A stretch of DNA of 64,000 bases from Alteraurantiacibacter buctensis (lineage in GTDB: Bacteria; Pseudomonadota; Alphaproteobacteria; Sphingomonadales; Sphingomonadaceae). Under the pieces are notes generated by a model. That model saw only the letters and a program-made list of their open reading frames with translations. It was not told the DNA's origin and searched no databases. How positions within the stretch are numbered: the first letter of the stretch is position 1; every line of letters begins with the position of its first letter. A program made the position numbers and the translations under genes. Location: NCBI RefSeq assembly GCF_009827655.1, contig NZ_WTYV01000009.1, positions 62,001-126,000 on the forward strand, given 5' to 3'. Positions 19,305-31,296 of this stretch are shown here, one piece after another.

Positions 19305-20900
19305 ATGCTCGATGCCACGATGACCCAGCAACTGAAGCAATACCTGGAGCTGCTGCGCGAGCCGATCGAGCTGGTGGCGAGCCTGGACGACTCCAAGCGC
19401 TCGGCCGAAACCCGCGAGCTGCTGGGCGAGATTGCCGCGCTGAGCGACAAGGTTTCCGCCAGCTTCGATGGCGCCGACGCCCGCAAGCCCAGCTTCGTGA
19501 TCCGCCGCGCCAGCGATGCGGCCAAGTGGGTGCGCTTTGCCGGCCTGCCGATGGGGCACGAATTCACCAGCCTGGTGCTGGCCCTGCTGTGGGCCGGCGG
19601 CCACCCGCCCAAGGTGGAGCAGGCCGTGCTGGACCAGATCGCCGCGCTGGAAGGCGCCTACCAGTTCGAGATGTACTTCAGCCTGTCGTGCCACAACTGC
19701 CCGGACGTGGTGCAGGCGCTGACGCTGATGGCGCTCAACAACCCGCGCATCGAGGCAACGCTGATCGAGGGCGGCACCTTCCAGGCGGAGGTGGATGCCC
19801 GCAACGTGATGGCCGTGCCCGCCACCTTCCTCAATGGCGAGATGTTCGCCAGCGGCAAGATGAGCGTGGAGGAAGTCCTCGCCAAGCTGGATGGCAATGC
19901 CAGCGCCCGCGCGGCGGCCAAGCTGGCGGAGAAGGAACCGTTCGAAGTGCTGGTGGTGGGCGGCGGCCCGGCCGGCGCGGCGGCGGCAATCTATACCGCG
20001 CGCAAGGGTTTCAGCACCGGCATCGCGGCCGAGCGGCTGGGCGGCCAGGTGCTCGATACCATGGGTATCGAGAACTTCATCTCCGTACCCTATACCGAAG
20101 GCCCCAAGCTGGCGGCGCAACTGGAAGCCCACGTTGGCGAATACGACATCGACGTGATGAAGCTGGCCACCGCCACCCGGTTGATCCCGGCCACCGAGGC
20201 CGGCGGCTATCACACGGTGGAGTTCGACAACGGCGCCACCCTGAAAGGCCGCAGCGTGGTCATCTCCACCGGCGCGCGCTGGCGCAACCTGGGCGTGCCG
20301 GGCGAGTTCGAATACCGCAACCGGGGCGTGGCCTATTGCCCGCACTGCGATGGCCCGCTGTTCAAGGGCAAGCGCGTGGCGGTGATCGGCGGCGGCAACT
20401 CCGGCGTGGAAGCGGCGATCGACCTGGCGGGCATCGTGGGCCACGTGACGCTGATCGAGTTCGACCACCAGTTGCGGGCGGACGAGGTGCTGCAGAGGAA
20501 GCTGCGCTCGATGCCCAATGTCACGATCATCGTCTCGGCCCAGACCACCGAGGTAACCGGAGATGGCGAGCGGGTTTCGGGGCTGGTCTACAAGGACCGC
20601 ACCAACGACAGCGTCCACACGGTGGAGCTGGAGGGCGTGTTCGTGCAGATCGGGCTGGTACCCAACACCGAGTGGCTGAAGGACAGCGGCATCGCCCTGT
20701 CGAAGCACGGCGAGGTGGAGATCGACCACAAGGCCGCCACGTCGCTCCCCGGCGTGTTCGCGGCGGGGGACTGTACCACGGTGCCCTACAAGCAGATCAT
20801 CGTGGCGATGGGCGAAGGCAGCAAAGCGGCCCTCAGCGCTTTCGACTACCTGATCCGCACCCCCGCGCCCGTGGTGGCGGAGGCGGCGCAGGCTGCCTGA
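19305..20900 (+). CDS. ahpF: Alkyl hydroperoxide reductase subunit F
   Basis: A 531-residue FAD/NADH disulfide reductase that recycles AhpC. The N-terminal double-thioredoxin domain has the redox pair SCHNCPDV near residue 130. The thioredoxin-reductase-like part has the FAD-binding [21 protein letters not shown], the active-site [11 protein letters not shown] near residue 345 and the NAD-binding [13 protein letters not shown]. The ATG at 19305 follows a GAAGGA Shine-Dalgarno. A GC-rich stem-loop (CGGCCCCGC 20926-20934 with GCGGGGCCG 20948-20956) follows the stop. Confidence 0.97.
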   Translation: MLDATMTQQLKQYLELLREPIELVASLDDSKRSAETRELLGEIAALSDKVSASFDGADARKPSFVIRRASDAAKWVRFAGLPMGHEFTSLVLALLWAGGHPPKVEQAVLDQIAALEGAYQFEMYFSLSCHNCPDVVQALTLMALNNPRIEATLIEGGTFQAEVDARNVMAVPATFLNGEMFASGKMSVEEVLAKLDGNASARAAAKLAEKEPFEVLVVGGGPAGAAAAIYTARKGFSTGIAAERLGGQVLDTMGIENFISVPYTEGPKLAAQLEAHVGEYDIDVMKLATATRLIPATEAGGYHTVEFDNGATLKGRSVVISTGARWRNLGVPGEFEYRNRGVAYCPHCDGPLFKGKRVAVIGGGNSGVEAAIDLAGIVGHVTLIEFDHQLRADEVLQRKLRSMPNVTIIVSAQTTEVTGDGERVSGLVYKDRTNDSVHTVELEGVFVQIGLVPNTEWLKDSGIALSKHGEVEIDHKAATSLPGVFAAGDCTTVPYKQIIVAMGEGSKAALSAFDYLIRTPAPVVAEAAQAA

Positions 20901-20925
20901 GCCTGTCCGTTTCCCGGAGCGACTG

Positions 20926-20956
20926 CGGCCCCGCATCCAGCCCGGAAGCGGGGCCG
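20926..20956 (+). terminator. Stem-loop downstream of ahpF
   Basis: CGGCCCCGC (20926-20934) pairs with GCGGGGCCG (20948-20956), 9 bp with a 13-nt loop. Only a weak T run follows, so termination may be partial or need Rho. Confidence 0.4.
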
Positions 20957-20986
20957 TTGTGCGTTTGCGGACAGTCATCGGAATAA

Positions 20987-23311
<2,325 letters not shown>

Positions 23312-23367
23312 GTCCGGCCAGCCAGTAAGGCGCAGCGGGCCCCTACCTGCCCTGCAGCGCCCCAGGG

Positions 23368-23392
23368 AGCCCCCGGCAGCGATGCCGGGGGC
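23368..23392. terminator. Palindromic terminator between katG and the Smr gene
   Basis: AGCCCCCGGCA (23368-23378) pairs with TGCCGGGGGCT (23383-23393) around a 4-nt loop, an 11-bp GC-rich stem between convergent genes. It can serve both strands, though the T tract is short. Confidence 0.55.
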
Positions 23393-23404
23393 TTACCCTT
23401 TGGA

Positions 23405-23980
23405 TCAGGCCCTGCGGCGGCGCAGGATCAGGTAGAGCGCGCCTTCCCCGCCGTGGCGGCGCTGCGCGGCACGCACGGCGGCGATGTCCGATCCGTGCGG
23501 GCCGGCGGCCAGCCAGTCGAGCACCTTGGCGCGGATTGCCCCGCGCTGCTCGCCCCGGTCGGCAGCGGCCACCGGGCGCGGCTTCCCGGTGATCAGCAGC
23601 ACCACCCGGGCGCCCATGGCCTTGGCCTGGGTGAGTCCGTGATCCAGCCGGATATGTGCCTGCTCCAGGTTGCAGCCGTGCAGGTCCAGCGTGAAATCGG
23701 GGCTGGTTGATTGCCGCGCCAGGCGGCGTTCCCAGTGGCTGTCCAGCCCGGGCCCGGATGGCGGTGGGGCCGGAGCAGGGGGTGGCGGAGGCGGCGGAGG
23801 CACGCGGCCCTTGATCTTCTTGGGTAACGGCGGCGGGGCGGCCCCCTCGCTGGAAACCGCAGCCAGCGGGTCAGCGGCCCTTTTGGCCACGCGGGTCGGA
23901 TCCAGCGGCTTCACCGTTGCCGCCACGCGTGACCACAGCGCGGCCTCTTCGGCACTGAGGCCCCGCGGCGGCTTGCTCAC
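23405..23980 (-). CDS. Smr domain protein (Smr/MutS2-type)
   Basis: A 191-residue cytosolic protein. The first half is a Pro-rich, unstructured linker (PPPPPPPPAPAPPPSG). The second half is the Smr domain: DFTLDLHGCNLEQAHIRLDHGL with the LDLHG motif, VVLLITGKPR, and a final YLILRRR. Stand-alone Smr proteins are linked to nuclease or RNA-processing activity. The GTG start at 23980 overlaps the mltA stop by 4 nt (GTGA), so the two genes are probably translationally coupled, and no functional link between them is evident. Confidence 0.85.
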   Translation of the reverse strand: MSKPPRGLSAEEAALWSRVAATVKPLDPTRVAKRAADPLAAVSSEGAAPPPLPKKIKGRVPPPPPPPPAPAPPPSGPGLDSHWERRLARQSTSPDFTLDLHGCNLEQAHIRLDHGLTQAKAMGARVVLLITGKPRPVAAADRGEQRGAIRAKVLDWLAAGPHGSDIAAVRAAQRRHGGEGALYLILRRRRA

Positions 23981-25188
23981 CGCACGCCCAGCCGGTCCAG
24001 CGTGCCGCGTGGCAGCAGCAGGGTGGCCTGGCCGCGCGCGCTCATGCCGCCCGCCACGGTCCGCGCCCGCTCGCCTGCGCCCCAGAAGGTATCGAACCGG
24101 TTGGGCCCGCGGATCGCCCCGCCGGTATCCTGCGCCACCCACAGGCCGCGCGCCTCGGGCCGGTCGGTGGAGAGGAACACCGGCGCGCCATAGGGCACGA
24201 ATTTCGGGTCCACCGCCACGCTGCTTTCGGCGCGCACCGGCACGCCGATGGAGCCGATCGGGCCGATCTGCGCCTCGGGCCCGTCCAGCACGCGGAAGAA
24301 CACCCAGCTGGCATTCTCGCGCATCAGCGCCGCGCCTTCGGCGGGATGCTCGCGGATGTATTGCAGGATACCCTGCATCGATCCCGAATACTGCCCCGGC
24401 CCGCTGCCAATCAGCCCGCGCTCGCGCATCAGGCCGCCGATGCCGGTATAGGAATGGCCGTTCTGCCCGGCATAGCCGATGCGGATCACCTCGCCCTCCG
24501 GCGTCAGCAGCCGGCCCGATCCCTGCACCTGCAGGAAGAAGAATTCCGCCGCGTCCGCCGCCCAGCCAATCTCCAGCCCGCGCCCCGCCAGCGCCCCGTC
24601 GGCGATCTGGGCGTGGGTATAATAATCGACGCAGCGGCCCTGCTCGTCGAACCGGCCCAGCGGGGCGCGTCCGGTGCGCTCGCGCTCAGGGATATCGTCG
24701 CGCCAGCAGCGCACCAGGTCGGGCGGCAGGGCATAGACCGGCACGGCGAAGCCCGGGCGGCGGGTGCGCGATCCGGCAATCTCGGGTTCGAAATAGCCGG
24801 TGGCATAGGCCGCCCCGTCACCCACGCGCACCGCCTCGAAATAGGTCTGGAAGAAAGCGGACGCCCGGTCGCGCGGCCAGCCCGGCGCATTGGCACAGGC
24901 AAAATTCCAGTCTGCCGGGCGGGTGAGGCCGCTTTCGTCCGGGCGGCTGGTGAGGACCGAGCAGCTCGTCTGGAAGGCGTCCAGCGCGGCGGCACTGTCA
25001 CGCGGCAGCAGGCCCATGCTTTCCACCGTTGGCCCGCGCGCCACGCCCAGCAGCGCGGCGGTGGTGGCGGTGGCGGGTGACGGCGTGGGCGTGGGTCGCG
25101 GGCCGGGAATGCTGACGCAGGCGGCAAGCAGGCCCAGGCCAGCCGCCAAGGCCAGCGTCCGTGGCTGCCGAAATGCCTTGCCGATCAT
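23977..25188 (-). CDS. mltA: Membrane-bound lytic murein transglycosylase A
   Basis: A 403-residue lipoprotein that cleaves peptidoglycan glycan strands, releasing 1,6-anhydro-muropeptides at the inner face of the outer membrane. The signal peptide ends in LLAAC, the lipobox. A Pro/Thr tether follows, then the MltA domain with FEAVRVGDGAAYATGYFEPEIAG and, near the C-terminus, the 3D-domain signature VAQDTGGAIRGPNRFDTFWGAG with the catalytic Asp. The ATG at 25188 is well placed before the signal peptide. It lies downstream of the Tim44-like gene. Confidence 0.93.
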   Translation of the reverse strand: MIGKAFRQPRTLALAAGLGLLAACVSIPGPRPTPTPSPATATTAALLGVARGPTVESMGLLPRDSAAALDAFQTSCSVLTSRPDESGLTRPADWNFACANAPGWPRDRASAFFQTYFEAVRVGDGAAYATGYFEPEIAGSRTRRPGFAVPVYALPPDLVRCWRDDIPERERTGRAPLGRFDEQGRCVDYYTHAQIADGALAGRGLEIGWAADAAEFFFLQVQGSGRLLTPEGEVIRIGYAGQNGHSYTGIGGLMRERGLIGSGPGQYSGSMQGILQYIREHPAEGAALMRENASWVFFRVLDGPEAQIGPIGSIGVPVRAESSVAVDPKFVPYGAPVFLSTDRPEARGLWVAQDTGGAIRGPNRFDTFWGAGERARTVAGGMSARGQATLLLPRGTLDRLGVR

Positions 25189-25227
25189 GTCGTTACGCTC
25201 CCCTGCCGAATAGCGGGGAGAGAACTA

Positions 25228-25887
25228 TCAGCCTTCGTCGGTCTCGTCGACCAGCCAGGCGGGATCGTTGCTGGTAACCCGGCGGCTGAAAGTCCACACG
25301 TCGCGGCTTTCCACCGCATCGTCCAGCGAGCCGGCGACCATGTTGCCATCGGCGTCGCGGGTGAGCGCGGCGATATCGGACACGAAGCTGACCGCAATGC
25401 GCGCGGTCTGGCCGTTCAGTTCGGCAGCGTGGATCGACACGTCCTCGATCCGGATCAGGCGGTTTTCCAGCACGTGGCCGGCAGCCTCACGCTCGGCAAT
25501 CGCGGCGTCGAAGCCCTGGTACACGTCATCGTCGCACAGCTCGCGCAGCGTCTCGCGGTCGCCACGCCAGAAGGCTTCCAGCACCATGCCATAGGCGCCA
25601 CGCGCGCCTTCCATGAAGCCGATCAGGTCAAACCGCCGGTCAGCCCCGGCGATATCGCGCAGGCCGCGCTCGATCGCGGGCGAGAAACCGCTGATCGCTC
25701 GCTCGTTGCGCGGCGCTTCCTGCAGGCCGGCTGCGGCGGGCTGGGCTACCGGCTGCTTGTCATCCCCGCGCTCGTAACCGCCGGGGACGATCTCCTCCTC
25801 ATGCTCGGCGCGGCGGCCCAGCACGGAATAGAGCCGCATGCCTAGGAAGGCGGCGACCATGGCGAGGATGACGATTTCATAAATCAC
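25228..25887 (-). CDS. Tim44/TimA-type membrane-anchored protein
   Basis: A 219-residue protein with an N-terminal hydrophobic helix (IYEIVILAMVAAFLGMRLYSVLG) and a basic-to-acidic linker, then the Tim44-like domain (SPAIERGLRDIAGADRRFDLIGFMEGARGAYGMVLEAFWRGDRETLREL). In alphaproteobacteria this family is a membrane-bound putative adaptor related to the mitochondrial import-motor subunit. The GTG at 25887 (GTGATTTATG) was chosen because the conserved MIYEIV N-terminus starts there and GGGAA lies upstream; an earlier ATG would add about 48 unrelated residues. It is divergent from secB. Confidence 0.85.
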   Translation of the reverse strand: MIYEIVILAMVAAFLGMRLYSVLGRRAEHEEEIVPGGYERGDDKQPVAQPAAAGLQEAPRNERAISGFSPAIERGLRDIAGADRRFDLIGFMEGARGAYGMVLEAFWRGDRETLRELCDDDVYQGFDAAIAEREAAGHVLENRLIRIEDVSIHAAELNGQTARIAVSFVSDIAALTRDADGNMVAGSLDDAVESRDVWTFSRRVTSNDPAWLVDETDEG

Positions 25888-26184
25888 AGGCAATTCCCGA
25901 TTCGCCTGGCCGGACAGGAAGCTGGCCGGTTTCGGCTTCAGACATGAATGTGGCCCAGATAGGCCCGAATTACAAATGGACAACGGTCCATGGGGCAAAC
26001 TGGGTCCGCGACCGTCCCGAAAGTGCAACATATCGCGCTAACAGGGGCTGAACGCCACCCTCGCGTCGGGCCCCGTTGCTACGCCCGCGCCCCGGTGCTA
26101 GGCGCACCGGCCTGATTACCCAGCCAACCGGCGCAAGGCGGACCCGGTCCGCCCACGCCCCCAGTGACACGAAGAGAGCGATCC
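25888..26184. other. Tim44-like/secB divergent intergenic region
   Basis: About 297 bp between the Tim44-like start and the secB start. It must hold promoters for both genes, but I see no clear consensus elements, repeats, hairpins with T tracts or small ORFs. A ribosome-binding purine run (GAAGAGAG) precedes secB. Confidence 0.4.
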
Positions 26185-26709
26185 ATGGCCGAAGAAGGCA
26201 CCACCCCCGAAGCGACTCCTGCCCAGGCCGTGAACGGCGCCGACAACCTGCCGGTTGCCGGCCTGCTGAGCCAGTACGTGAAGGACCTCTCGGTCGAAAA
26301 CCCCCACGCACCTGACAGCTTCGGCTGGAATTCGCAGCCGCAGATGGACGTGCAGTTCAACATCGGGGCGAAGAAGATCAGCGACGAGGTGAGCGAGGTC
26401 GAGCTGAAGGTGACCTGCACCGCCAAGGCCGAACAGGGCGTGGCCTATATCGTGGACCTGGCCTTCTGCGGCCTGGTGGGTATGCGCAACATGCCGGAAG
26501 ACCAGATGCACGCCTTCACCTATGCCGAAGCGCCGCGCATCCTGTTCCCCTTCGCCCGCCGCATCGTGGCCGATGCCGTGCGCGATGCCGGCTTTGCCCC
26601 GCTGCTGCTTGATCCGATCGACTTCAACGGCCTCTACGTGCAGCAGCTGGCCGCCAAGCGGTCGGCCGACGGCACGACCGACCCGATCCAGGTCAACCCC
26701 GGCAACTGA
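26185..26709 (+). CDS. secB: Protein-export chaperone SecB
   Basis: A 174-residue tetrameric chaperone that keeps preproteins unfolded and hands them to SecA. The conserved core is visible: YVKDLSVENPHAPDSF, VQFNIGAKKISDEVSEVELKVTC, a pocket-lining VAYIVDLAFCGLVGM, and the C-terminal LFPFARRIVADAVRDAGFAPLLLDPIDFNGLY. The ATG at 26185 was chosen from the start of the acidic N-terminal tail; a start 21 nt upstream is possible. It sits 45 bp upstream of murJ. Confidence 0.95.
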   Translation: MAEEGTTPEATPAQAVNGADNLPVAGLLSQYVKDLSVENPHAPDSFGWNSQPQMDVQFNIGAKKISDEVSEVELKVTCTAKAEQGVAYIVDLAFCGLVGMRNMPEDQMHAFTYAEAPRILFPFARRIVADAVRDAGFAPLLLDPIDFNGLYVQQLAAKRSADGTTDPIQVNPGN

Positions 26710-26754
26710 TCCTGCCGGGGCCAGAGGGCAAACCGGCATGGGTCTCGTGCGGCC

Positions 26755-28320
26755 ATGAGTCTGGTCAAACACGTCGGCACCATCGGCGGGCTGACCATGG
26801 TCAGCCGCGTGGCCGGCATGGCGCGCGAGATGATCTTTGCCCGCGTGCTGGGCGCCAACGAGGTGACGGATGCCTGGTTCCAGGCCTTCATCATCCCCAA
26901 CGTGTTCCGCCGCCTGTTTGCCGAAGGGGCCTTTTCCGCCGCCTTCGTGCCGATGTTCTCGAAGAAGCTGCACGGCGAAGGCGGGCTGGAAGCGGCCCGC
27001 AGCTTCAGCGATGACGTGCTCTCGGTGTTCCTGCCGGTGCTGCTGGCGCTGACAGCGTTGTTCGAGCTCGCCATGCCGGGGGTGATCTGGCTGCTGGCCG
27101 ACAAGCCGGTGAATCCGGCGGAGTTCGACTATTCGGTCGCCTTCGCGCGGATCATGTTCCCCTATATCCTCCTGATCAGCGTGGTCACGCTGCTGACCGG
27201 GATGCTCAACTCCGTCTCGCGGTTTGCGCCGGGGGCGAGCTTTCCGATTATCCTCAACCTGGTGCTGATCGCCGCCCTGCTGGGGGCCGAGGCGCTGTTC
27301 ACCAGCCAGGCGGCCGTGGAGGAGGTTGGCCTGGCCATTGCCCTGGCCGTGCCCGTGGCCGGGCTGGCCCAGCTGGCCTGGCTCTATTTCTGGGCGCGCC
27401 GCGCCGGGTTCCGCCCGCACATCCGCCGCCCCCGCCTGACGCCGGAGGTCAAGCGGCTGGGCATCATTGCCCTGCCTGCCGCCATCGGCGGCGGGGCCTA
27501 CCAGATCAACACGCTGCTGCAGGTCTATTTCCTCAACCAGCTCGAAGGCAGCGCGGTGAGCTGGATGAACTATGCCGACCGGCTGAACCAGCTGCCGCTG
27601 GGGATCATCGGCATAGCGCTCTCCACGGCGATCCTGCCCACGCTGTCGCGCTTCATCGGCGGGGACAACCACGAAGGCGCGGTGCGCGTGCAGAGCGACG
27701 CGATCGAGCTGGGAATGCTGCTGACCCTGCCAGCCACCGTGGCGCTGGCGGTGTGCGGGATTCCCTTCGTCACCATGATCTTCCAGGGCGGCCGGTTCGA
27801 TCTGGCCGATGCCGCCGCCACCGGACAGGTGCTGGCGGCGCTGGTGCTGGGCCTGCCGGCCTATGTGCTGGTGAAAGTGCTGGTGCCCAATTTCTACGCC
27901 CGCTCGGACACGCGCACCCCGGTCTATGCCGCGCTGGTGGCGCTGCTGCTGTTCGTGGGTTTCAACGTGGTCATGCTGGATACCATGGGCGCGGTGGGCG
28001 TGGCCCTGGCCAGCGCGCTGGGAGCCTGGCTCAACGCCGCCTACCTCTATGTCGTAATGGTGCACCGCGGCTACTACCGCGGAAGCTGGGCCCTGCTGGG
28101 CAGGCTTGCCCGCCAGTTGCTGGCGGCCCTGGCCATGGGCTTGGCCTTGTGGCAGGCCAATGGCCTGCTGGCCGGGTACTACTCCGCCGGCCTGTTCGAA
28201 CGCCTGTTTGCCCTGCTGGTGCTGGTTATCGCATCGGTGGTGGTCTATTTCGGCGTCGCCTACCTGATTGGCGCGGTCGACCGGCAGCGCCTTGCCACCC
28301 TGACAACCAAGAAAGCCTGA
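26755..28320 (+). CDS. murJ: Lipid II flippase MurJ
   Basis: A 521-residue polytopic inner-membrane protein with about 14 helices that flips lipid II to the periplasm for peptidoglycan synthesis. The N-terminus shows the MVSRVAGMAREMIFARVLGANEVTDAWFQAFIIPNVFRRLFAEGAF signature, and later motifs include YADRLNQLPLGIIGIALSTAILPTLSR. The essential arginines of the family fall in the cited N-terminal stretch. It is followed 5 bp later by trpS and both may be co-transcribed. Confidence 0.96.
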   Translation: MSLVKHVGTIGGLTMVSRVAGMAREMIFARVLGANEVTDAWFQAFIIPNVFRRLFAEGAFSAAFVPMFSKKLHGEGGLEAARSFSDDVLSVFLPVLLALTALFELAMPGVIWLLADKPVNPAEFDYSVAFARIMFPYILLISVVTLLTGMLNSVSRFAPGASFPIILNLVLIAALLGAEALFTSQAAVEEVGLAIALAVPVAGLAQLAWLYFWARRAGFRPHIRRPRLTPEVKRLGIIALPAAIGGGAYQINTLLQVYFLNQLEGSAVSWMNYADRLNQLPLGIIGIALSTAILPTLSRFIGGDNHEGAVRVQSDAIELGMLLTLPATVALAVCGIPFVTMIFQGGRFDLADAAATGQVLAALVLGLPAYVLVKVLVPNFYARSDTRTPVYAALVALLLFVGFNVVMLDTMGAVGVALASALGAWLNAAYLYVVMVHRGYYRGSWALLGRLARQLLAALAMGLALWQANGLLAGYYSAGLFERLFALLVLVIASVVVYFGVAYLIGAVDRQRLATLTTKKA

Positions 28321-28325
28321 CAACC

Positions 28326-29360
28326 ATGCGCGTCGTTTCCGGAATCCAGCCCACGGGCTCGCTTCACCTGGGCAATTACCTGGGCGCGATCCGCAACTGG
28401 GTGCGGATGCAGGATGGCATGGAGCCGGGTTCCCAGTGCCTGTTCTTCCTGGCTGACCTGCACGCCATCTCGATGCCGCACAACCCGGCGGAACTGCGCG
28501 CTGCCACGCTGGAGATGACCGCAGCGCTGGTGGCCTGCGGGATCGATCCCGCCCGCTCGATCCTGTTCAACCAGGCGCAGGTACCGCAGCATTCCGAACT
28601 GCAGTGGCTGCTGAACGGCACGGCCCGGATGGGCTGGCTGAACCGCATGACCCAGTGGAAGGACAAGGCCGGCAAGAACCGCGAGGGGCAGTCGGTCGCC
28701 CTGTTCACCTATCCCGTGCTGCAGGCGGCCGACGTGCTGCTGTACCAGGCCACCCACGTCCCGGTGGGCGAGGACCAGAAGCAGCACCTGGAGCTGGCGC
28801 GCGACATCGCGCAGAAGTTCAATGTGGACTATTGCGGTCTGGGCAGCGGGCTGGAGGATACCCCCGTGTTCACCCTGCCCGAGCCGATCGTGCCGCCTGA
28901 AGCGGCCCGCATCATGTCTTTGCGTGACGGCACGGCCAAGATGAGCAAGTCCGACCCCAGTGACATGAGCCGCATCAACCTGGCCGACGATGCCGATGCG
29001 ATGGCGGCCAAGATCAAGAAGGCCAAGACCGATCCCGGACTGCTGCCGTCCGAATTGGCCGGACTGGCGGGGCGGCCGGAGGCGCTGAACCTGGTCTCGA
29101 TCTTCGCCGCGCTGGAAGGCTCCACCCCCGATGCCGTGCTGGCCCGCTTTGCCGGCCAGGGCTTCGGCGCGTTCAAGCCGGCCATGGCGGAACTGGTGGT
29201 GGAGACGCTGGGCCCGATCCGCCAGCGCTTCGTGGAACTGAAGGAAGACCGCGAATCGCTCGATGCCATCCTGGCGCGCGGCGCAGCCCAGGCCCGCGCC
29301 ATCGGTGGACCTACGCTGACCGCGGCCTACAACGCGCTGGGGCTGGTGCGCGGCGGCTGA
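28326..29360 (+). CDS. trpS: Tryptophan--tRNA ligase
   Basis: A 344-residue class I aminoacyl-tRNA synthetase charging tRNA-Trp. The HIGH-like motif is TGSLHLGNYLGA at residues 10-20 and the KMSKS motif is AKMSKSDPSD near residue 205. The QAADVLLYQATHVPVGEDQKQHLELARDIA segment is the standard Rossmann core. It follows murJ with a 5-bp gap; its stop is followed by about 170 bp without an evident terminator before a lipoprotein gene. Confidence 0.97.
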   Translation: MRVVSGIQPTGSLHLGNYLGAIRNWVRMQDGMEPGSQCLFFLADLHAISMPHNPAELRAATLEMTAALVACGIDPARSILFNQAQVPQHSELQWLLNGTARMGWLNRMTQWKDKAGKNREGQSVALFTYPVLQAADVLLYQATHVPVGEDQKQHLELARDIAQKFNVDYCGLGSGLEDTPVFTLPEPIVPPEAARIMSLRDGTAKMSKSDPSDMSRINLADDADAMAAKIKKAKTDPGLLPSELAGLAGRPEALNLVSIFAALEGSTPDAVLARFAGQGFGAFKPAMAELVVETLGPIRQRFVELKEDRESLDAILARGAAQARAIGGPTLTAAYNALGLVRGG

Positions 29361-29533
29361 TCCGGCTGCCGTTTTCCGGGGCACTTCCCTGACAAAGAAC
29401 GGTTTTCTTCCGGTCGCCATTCAAACACGGTTCAGCCCGCGCTTGCTATTGCGGCCAACATACGAAAACCTGCGCGCACGCTGGGTGCTGCCAGGCGGGG
29501 CCAGACCCCACTCGTGATTGGGAAGAAAAGACG

Positions 29534-30238
29534 ATGTCGCATGTATCCAAGATGAGCAGGGGCGCGAAGATCCTCGCCGGCGTGGTGGCGCTGGCCGGTC
29601 TTGCTGCCTGCGCCACGCCGTTCCGCGCCGATGTGTCGCGGTTCGAAAGCCAACTCCCCGCACCCCAGGGGCAGACCTTTGCCGTGGTGGCCGACGATCC
29701 GGAACTGGCCGGTGGCCTCGAATTCGCCCAGTATGCCGACCGGGTGGAGGAACGCCTGTCCGCGCTCGGTTATCGCGAGGCCAGCTCGCCCGAGAACGCC
29801 ACCCTCCTCGTCCGCTTCGATTATGGCGTGGACAACGGGCGCGAGCGGGTGCGCAGCACGGGCTATCGCGATCCGTTCTACGATCCGTGGTTCAGCTACC
29901 AGCCTGTGCTCTATCGTGACCGGCGCGGCAACGCCCGCATCGCCTATGTGCCCGGCAGCCGCTGGGGCTATGGCTTCTACGATCCGTTCTTCGACCGGGG
30001 CGGGGTGGAAAGCTACACCGTCTACACCAGTGGCGTATCGATGAAGATCGATGATCGCGCCACCGGCCAGCGCCTGTTCGAAGGCCAGGCCGAGGCGGTC
30101 AGCCGCTCGAACCGCCTGCAGTACCTGGTGCCCAACCTGGTTGAGGCGCTGTTCACCGATTTCCCGGGCAACTCGGGCGAGACGGTGCGCATCTCGATCG
30201 CCGAGGAAGACCAGCCGGTGCGGCGCAACCAGCGCTGA
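29534..30238 (+). CDS. DUF4136-type lipoprotein
   Basis: A 234-residue lipoprotein with signal peptide ending VALAGLAAC (lipobox LAAC). The body shows the DUF4136-like arrangement: FAVVADDPELAGGLEFAQYADRVEERLSALGYR, then ATLLVRFDYGVDNG and a Tyr/Arg/Phe-rich region, and a C-terminal SGVSMKIDDRATGQRLFEGQAEAVSRS. The family is common in proteobacterial envelopes and its biochemical role is unknown. It is followed by an esterase gene 105 bp downstream. Confidence 0.83.
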   Translation: MSHVSKMSRGAKILAGVVALAGLAACATPFRADVSRFESQLPAPQGQTFAVVADDPELAGGLEFAQYADRVEERLSALGYREASSPENATLLVRFDYGVDNGRERVRSTGYRDPFYDPWFSYQPVLYRDRRGNARIAYVPGSRWGYGFYDPFFDRGGVESYTVYTSGVSMKIDDRATGQRLFEGQAEAVSRSNRLQYLVPNLVEALFTDFPGNSGETVRISIAEEDQPVRRNQR

Positions 30239-30342
30239 TCCGCTTGCCGCAAGCATGATCGGGCGGGCCAGCCGAAGGGTTGGCCCGCCTTTTCTTTTGC
30301 GCACGGCTGGGGCACTCTGTGGCCACAACCAGGGAGAGACAT

Positions 30343-31293
30343 ATGCGGCATAAGGTATTGGGCGCGGCGCTGGCGCTGGTTCTGGCAGGGTGCGCGGCGA
30401 CCGGGGATGGCGTCCGGACCGCCTGGCCGGGCGTTCCCGCCGACCGGGTCGAACGCATCCGTGCGCTGGGCCCCGTGATCGACGCCGCCAGCTTCGCGAT
30501 CTATGCCGACATGGTCGATGCCCCGCCCTATGACGACGTCACCGTTACCGCCAACGTAGCCTTCGGGCCGGACCCCTTGCAGAAGCTGGATGTCTACACC
30601 CTCAACGCCGCGCCGGCGGGCGAGCGGCGCCCCGTGCTGCTGTTCGTCCACGGCGGCGGCTTCGTTGGCGGCAGCAAGGCGGGCAACGGCTATTACCCGC
30701 AGAACGTCACCGCCTGGGCAGCGCGCAACGGCTATGTGGGCGTGAACATGGATTACCGGCTGGCCCCTGCCGCCAAGTGGCCCGCCGGGCGCGATGACAT
30801 TGCCGCCGCCATCGCCTGGGTGCGCGCCAACATCGCGCAGCATGGCGGCGATCCGGACACCGTGGTGCTGTGGGGCCATTCGGCGGGTGCCAGCCACGTG
30901 GCGGACTATGTCTCGCACACCGGCCTCCAGAGGGCGGAGGCGGCTTCGGTCAAGGGCGCGATCCTGCTCTCGCCTGCCTACCCGCCGCCGCCGGGCAACG
31001 TTACCCATCCCTATTATGGCGACGACCGGAGCCTGCAGGAGCAGAGCCTGGCGATCGACCGGCTGGGGGCCACCCGCGTGCCGCTGCTGCTGGCCTATGC
31101 CCAGCACGATCCCCAGCCCTATGTGGATTTTGCCCGCGCGGTGGAAAGCGAACTGTGCACCGCCTGGAGCCGCCGCAATTGCCCGCGCATGGTCTACCTG
31201 CCCGATCATAACCACCTGAGCGAGGGGGCCAGTGTGGGATCGGTGGACGAAAGCCTGAGCGGCCCGGTGCTGCAATGGCTGCGGGGGCTGTAA
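30343..31293 (+). CDS. Lipoprotein-type alpha/beta hydrolase (HSL-like esterase)
   Basis: A 316-residue exported esterase-like protein. The signal peptide ends LVLAGC (lipobox). An HGGG oxyanion element FVHGGGFVGGSK is followed by the nucleophile elbow VLWGHSAGASH (Ser in GHSAG), and the catalytic Asp/His lie near the C-terminus (LLAYAQHDPQ and PDHNHLS). These features fit the hormone-sensitive-lipase-like alpha/beta hydrolase group, acting on a small ester. The start at 30343 was chosen to place the signal peptide at the N-terminus. It is convergent with the regulator gene, 3 bp away. Confidence 0.85.
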   Translation: MRHKVLGAALALVLAGCAATGDGVRTAWPGVPADRVERIRALGPVIDAASFAIYADMVDAPPYDDVTVTANVAFGPDPLQKLDVYTLNAAPAGERRPVLLFVHGGGFVGGSKAGNGYYPQNVTAWAARNGYVGVNMDYRLAPAAKWPAGRDDIAAAIAWVRANIAQHGGDPDTVVLWGHSAGASHVADYVSHTGLQRAEAASVKGAILLSPAYPPPPGNVTHPYYGDDRSLQEQSLAIDRLGATRVPLLLAYAQHDPQPYVDFARAVESELCTAWSRRNCPRMVYLPDHNHLSEGASVGSVDESLSGPVLQWLRGL

Positions 31294-31296
31294 GCT

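Noticed and set aside
19280-20986. Alternative plus-strand frame over ahpF
   Set aside because: Arg/Gly-rich translation without motifs; the ahpF frame has all redox and FAD motifs.
26116-28323. Long minus-strand frame across murJ and secB
   Set aside because: His/Gln/Arg-rich translation, no motif, fully overlapping two secure genes.
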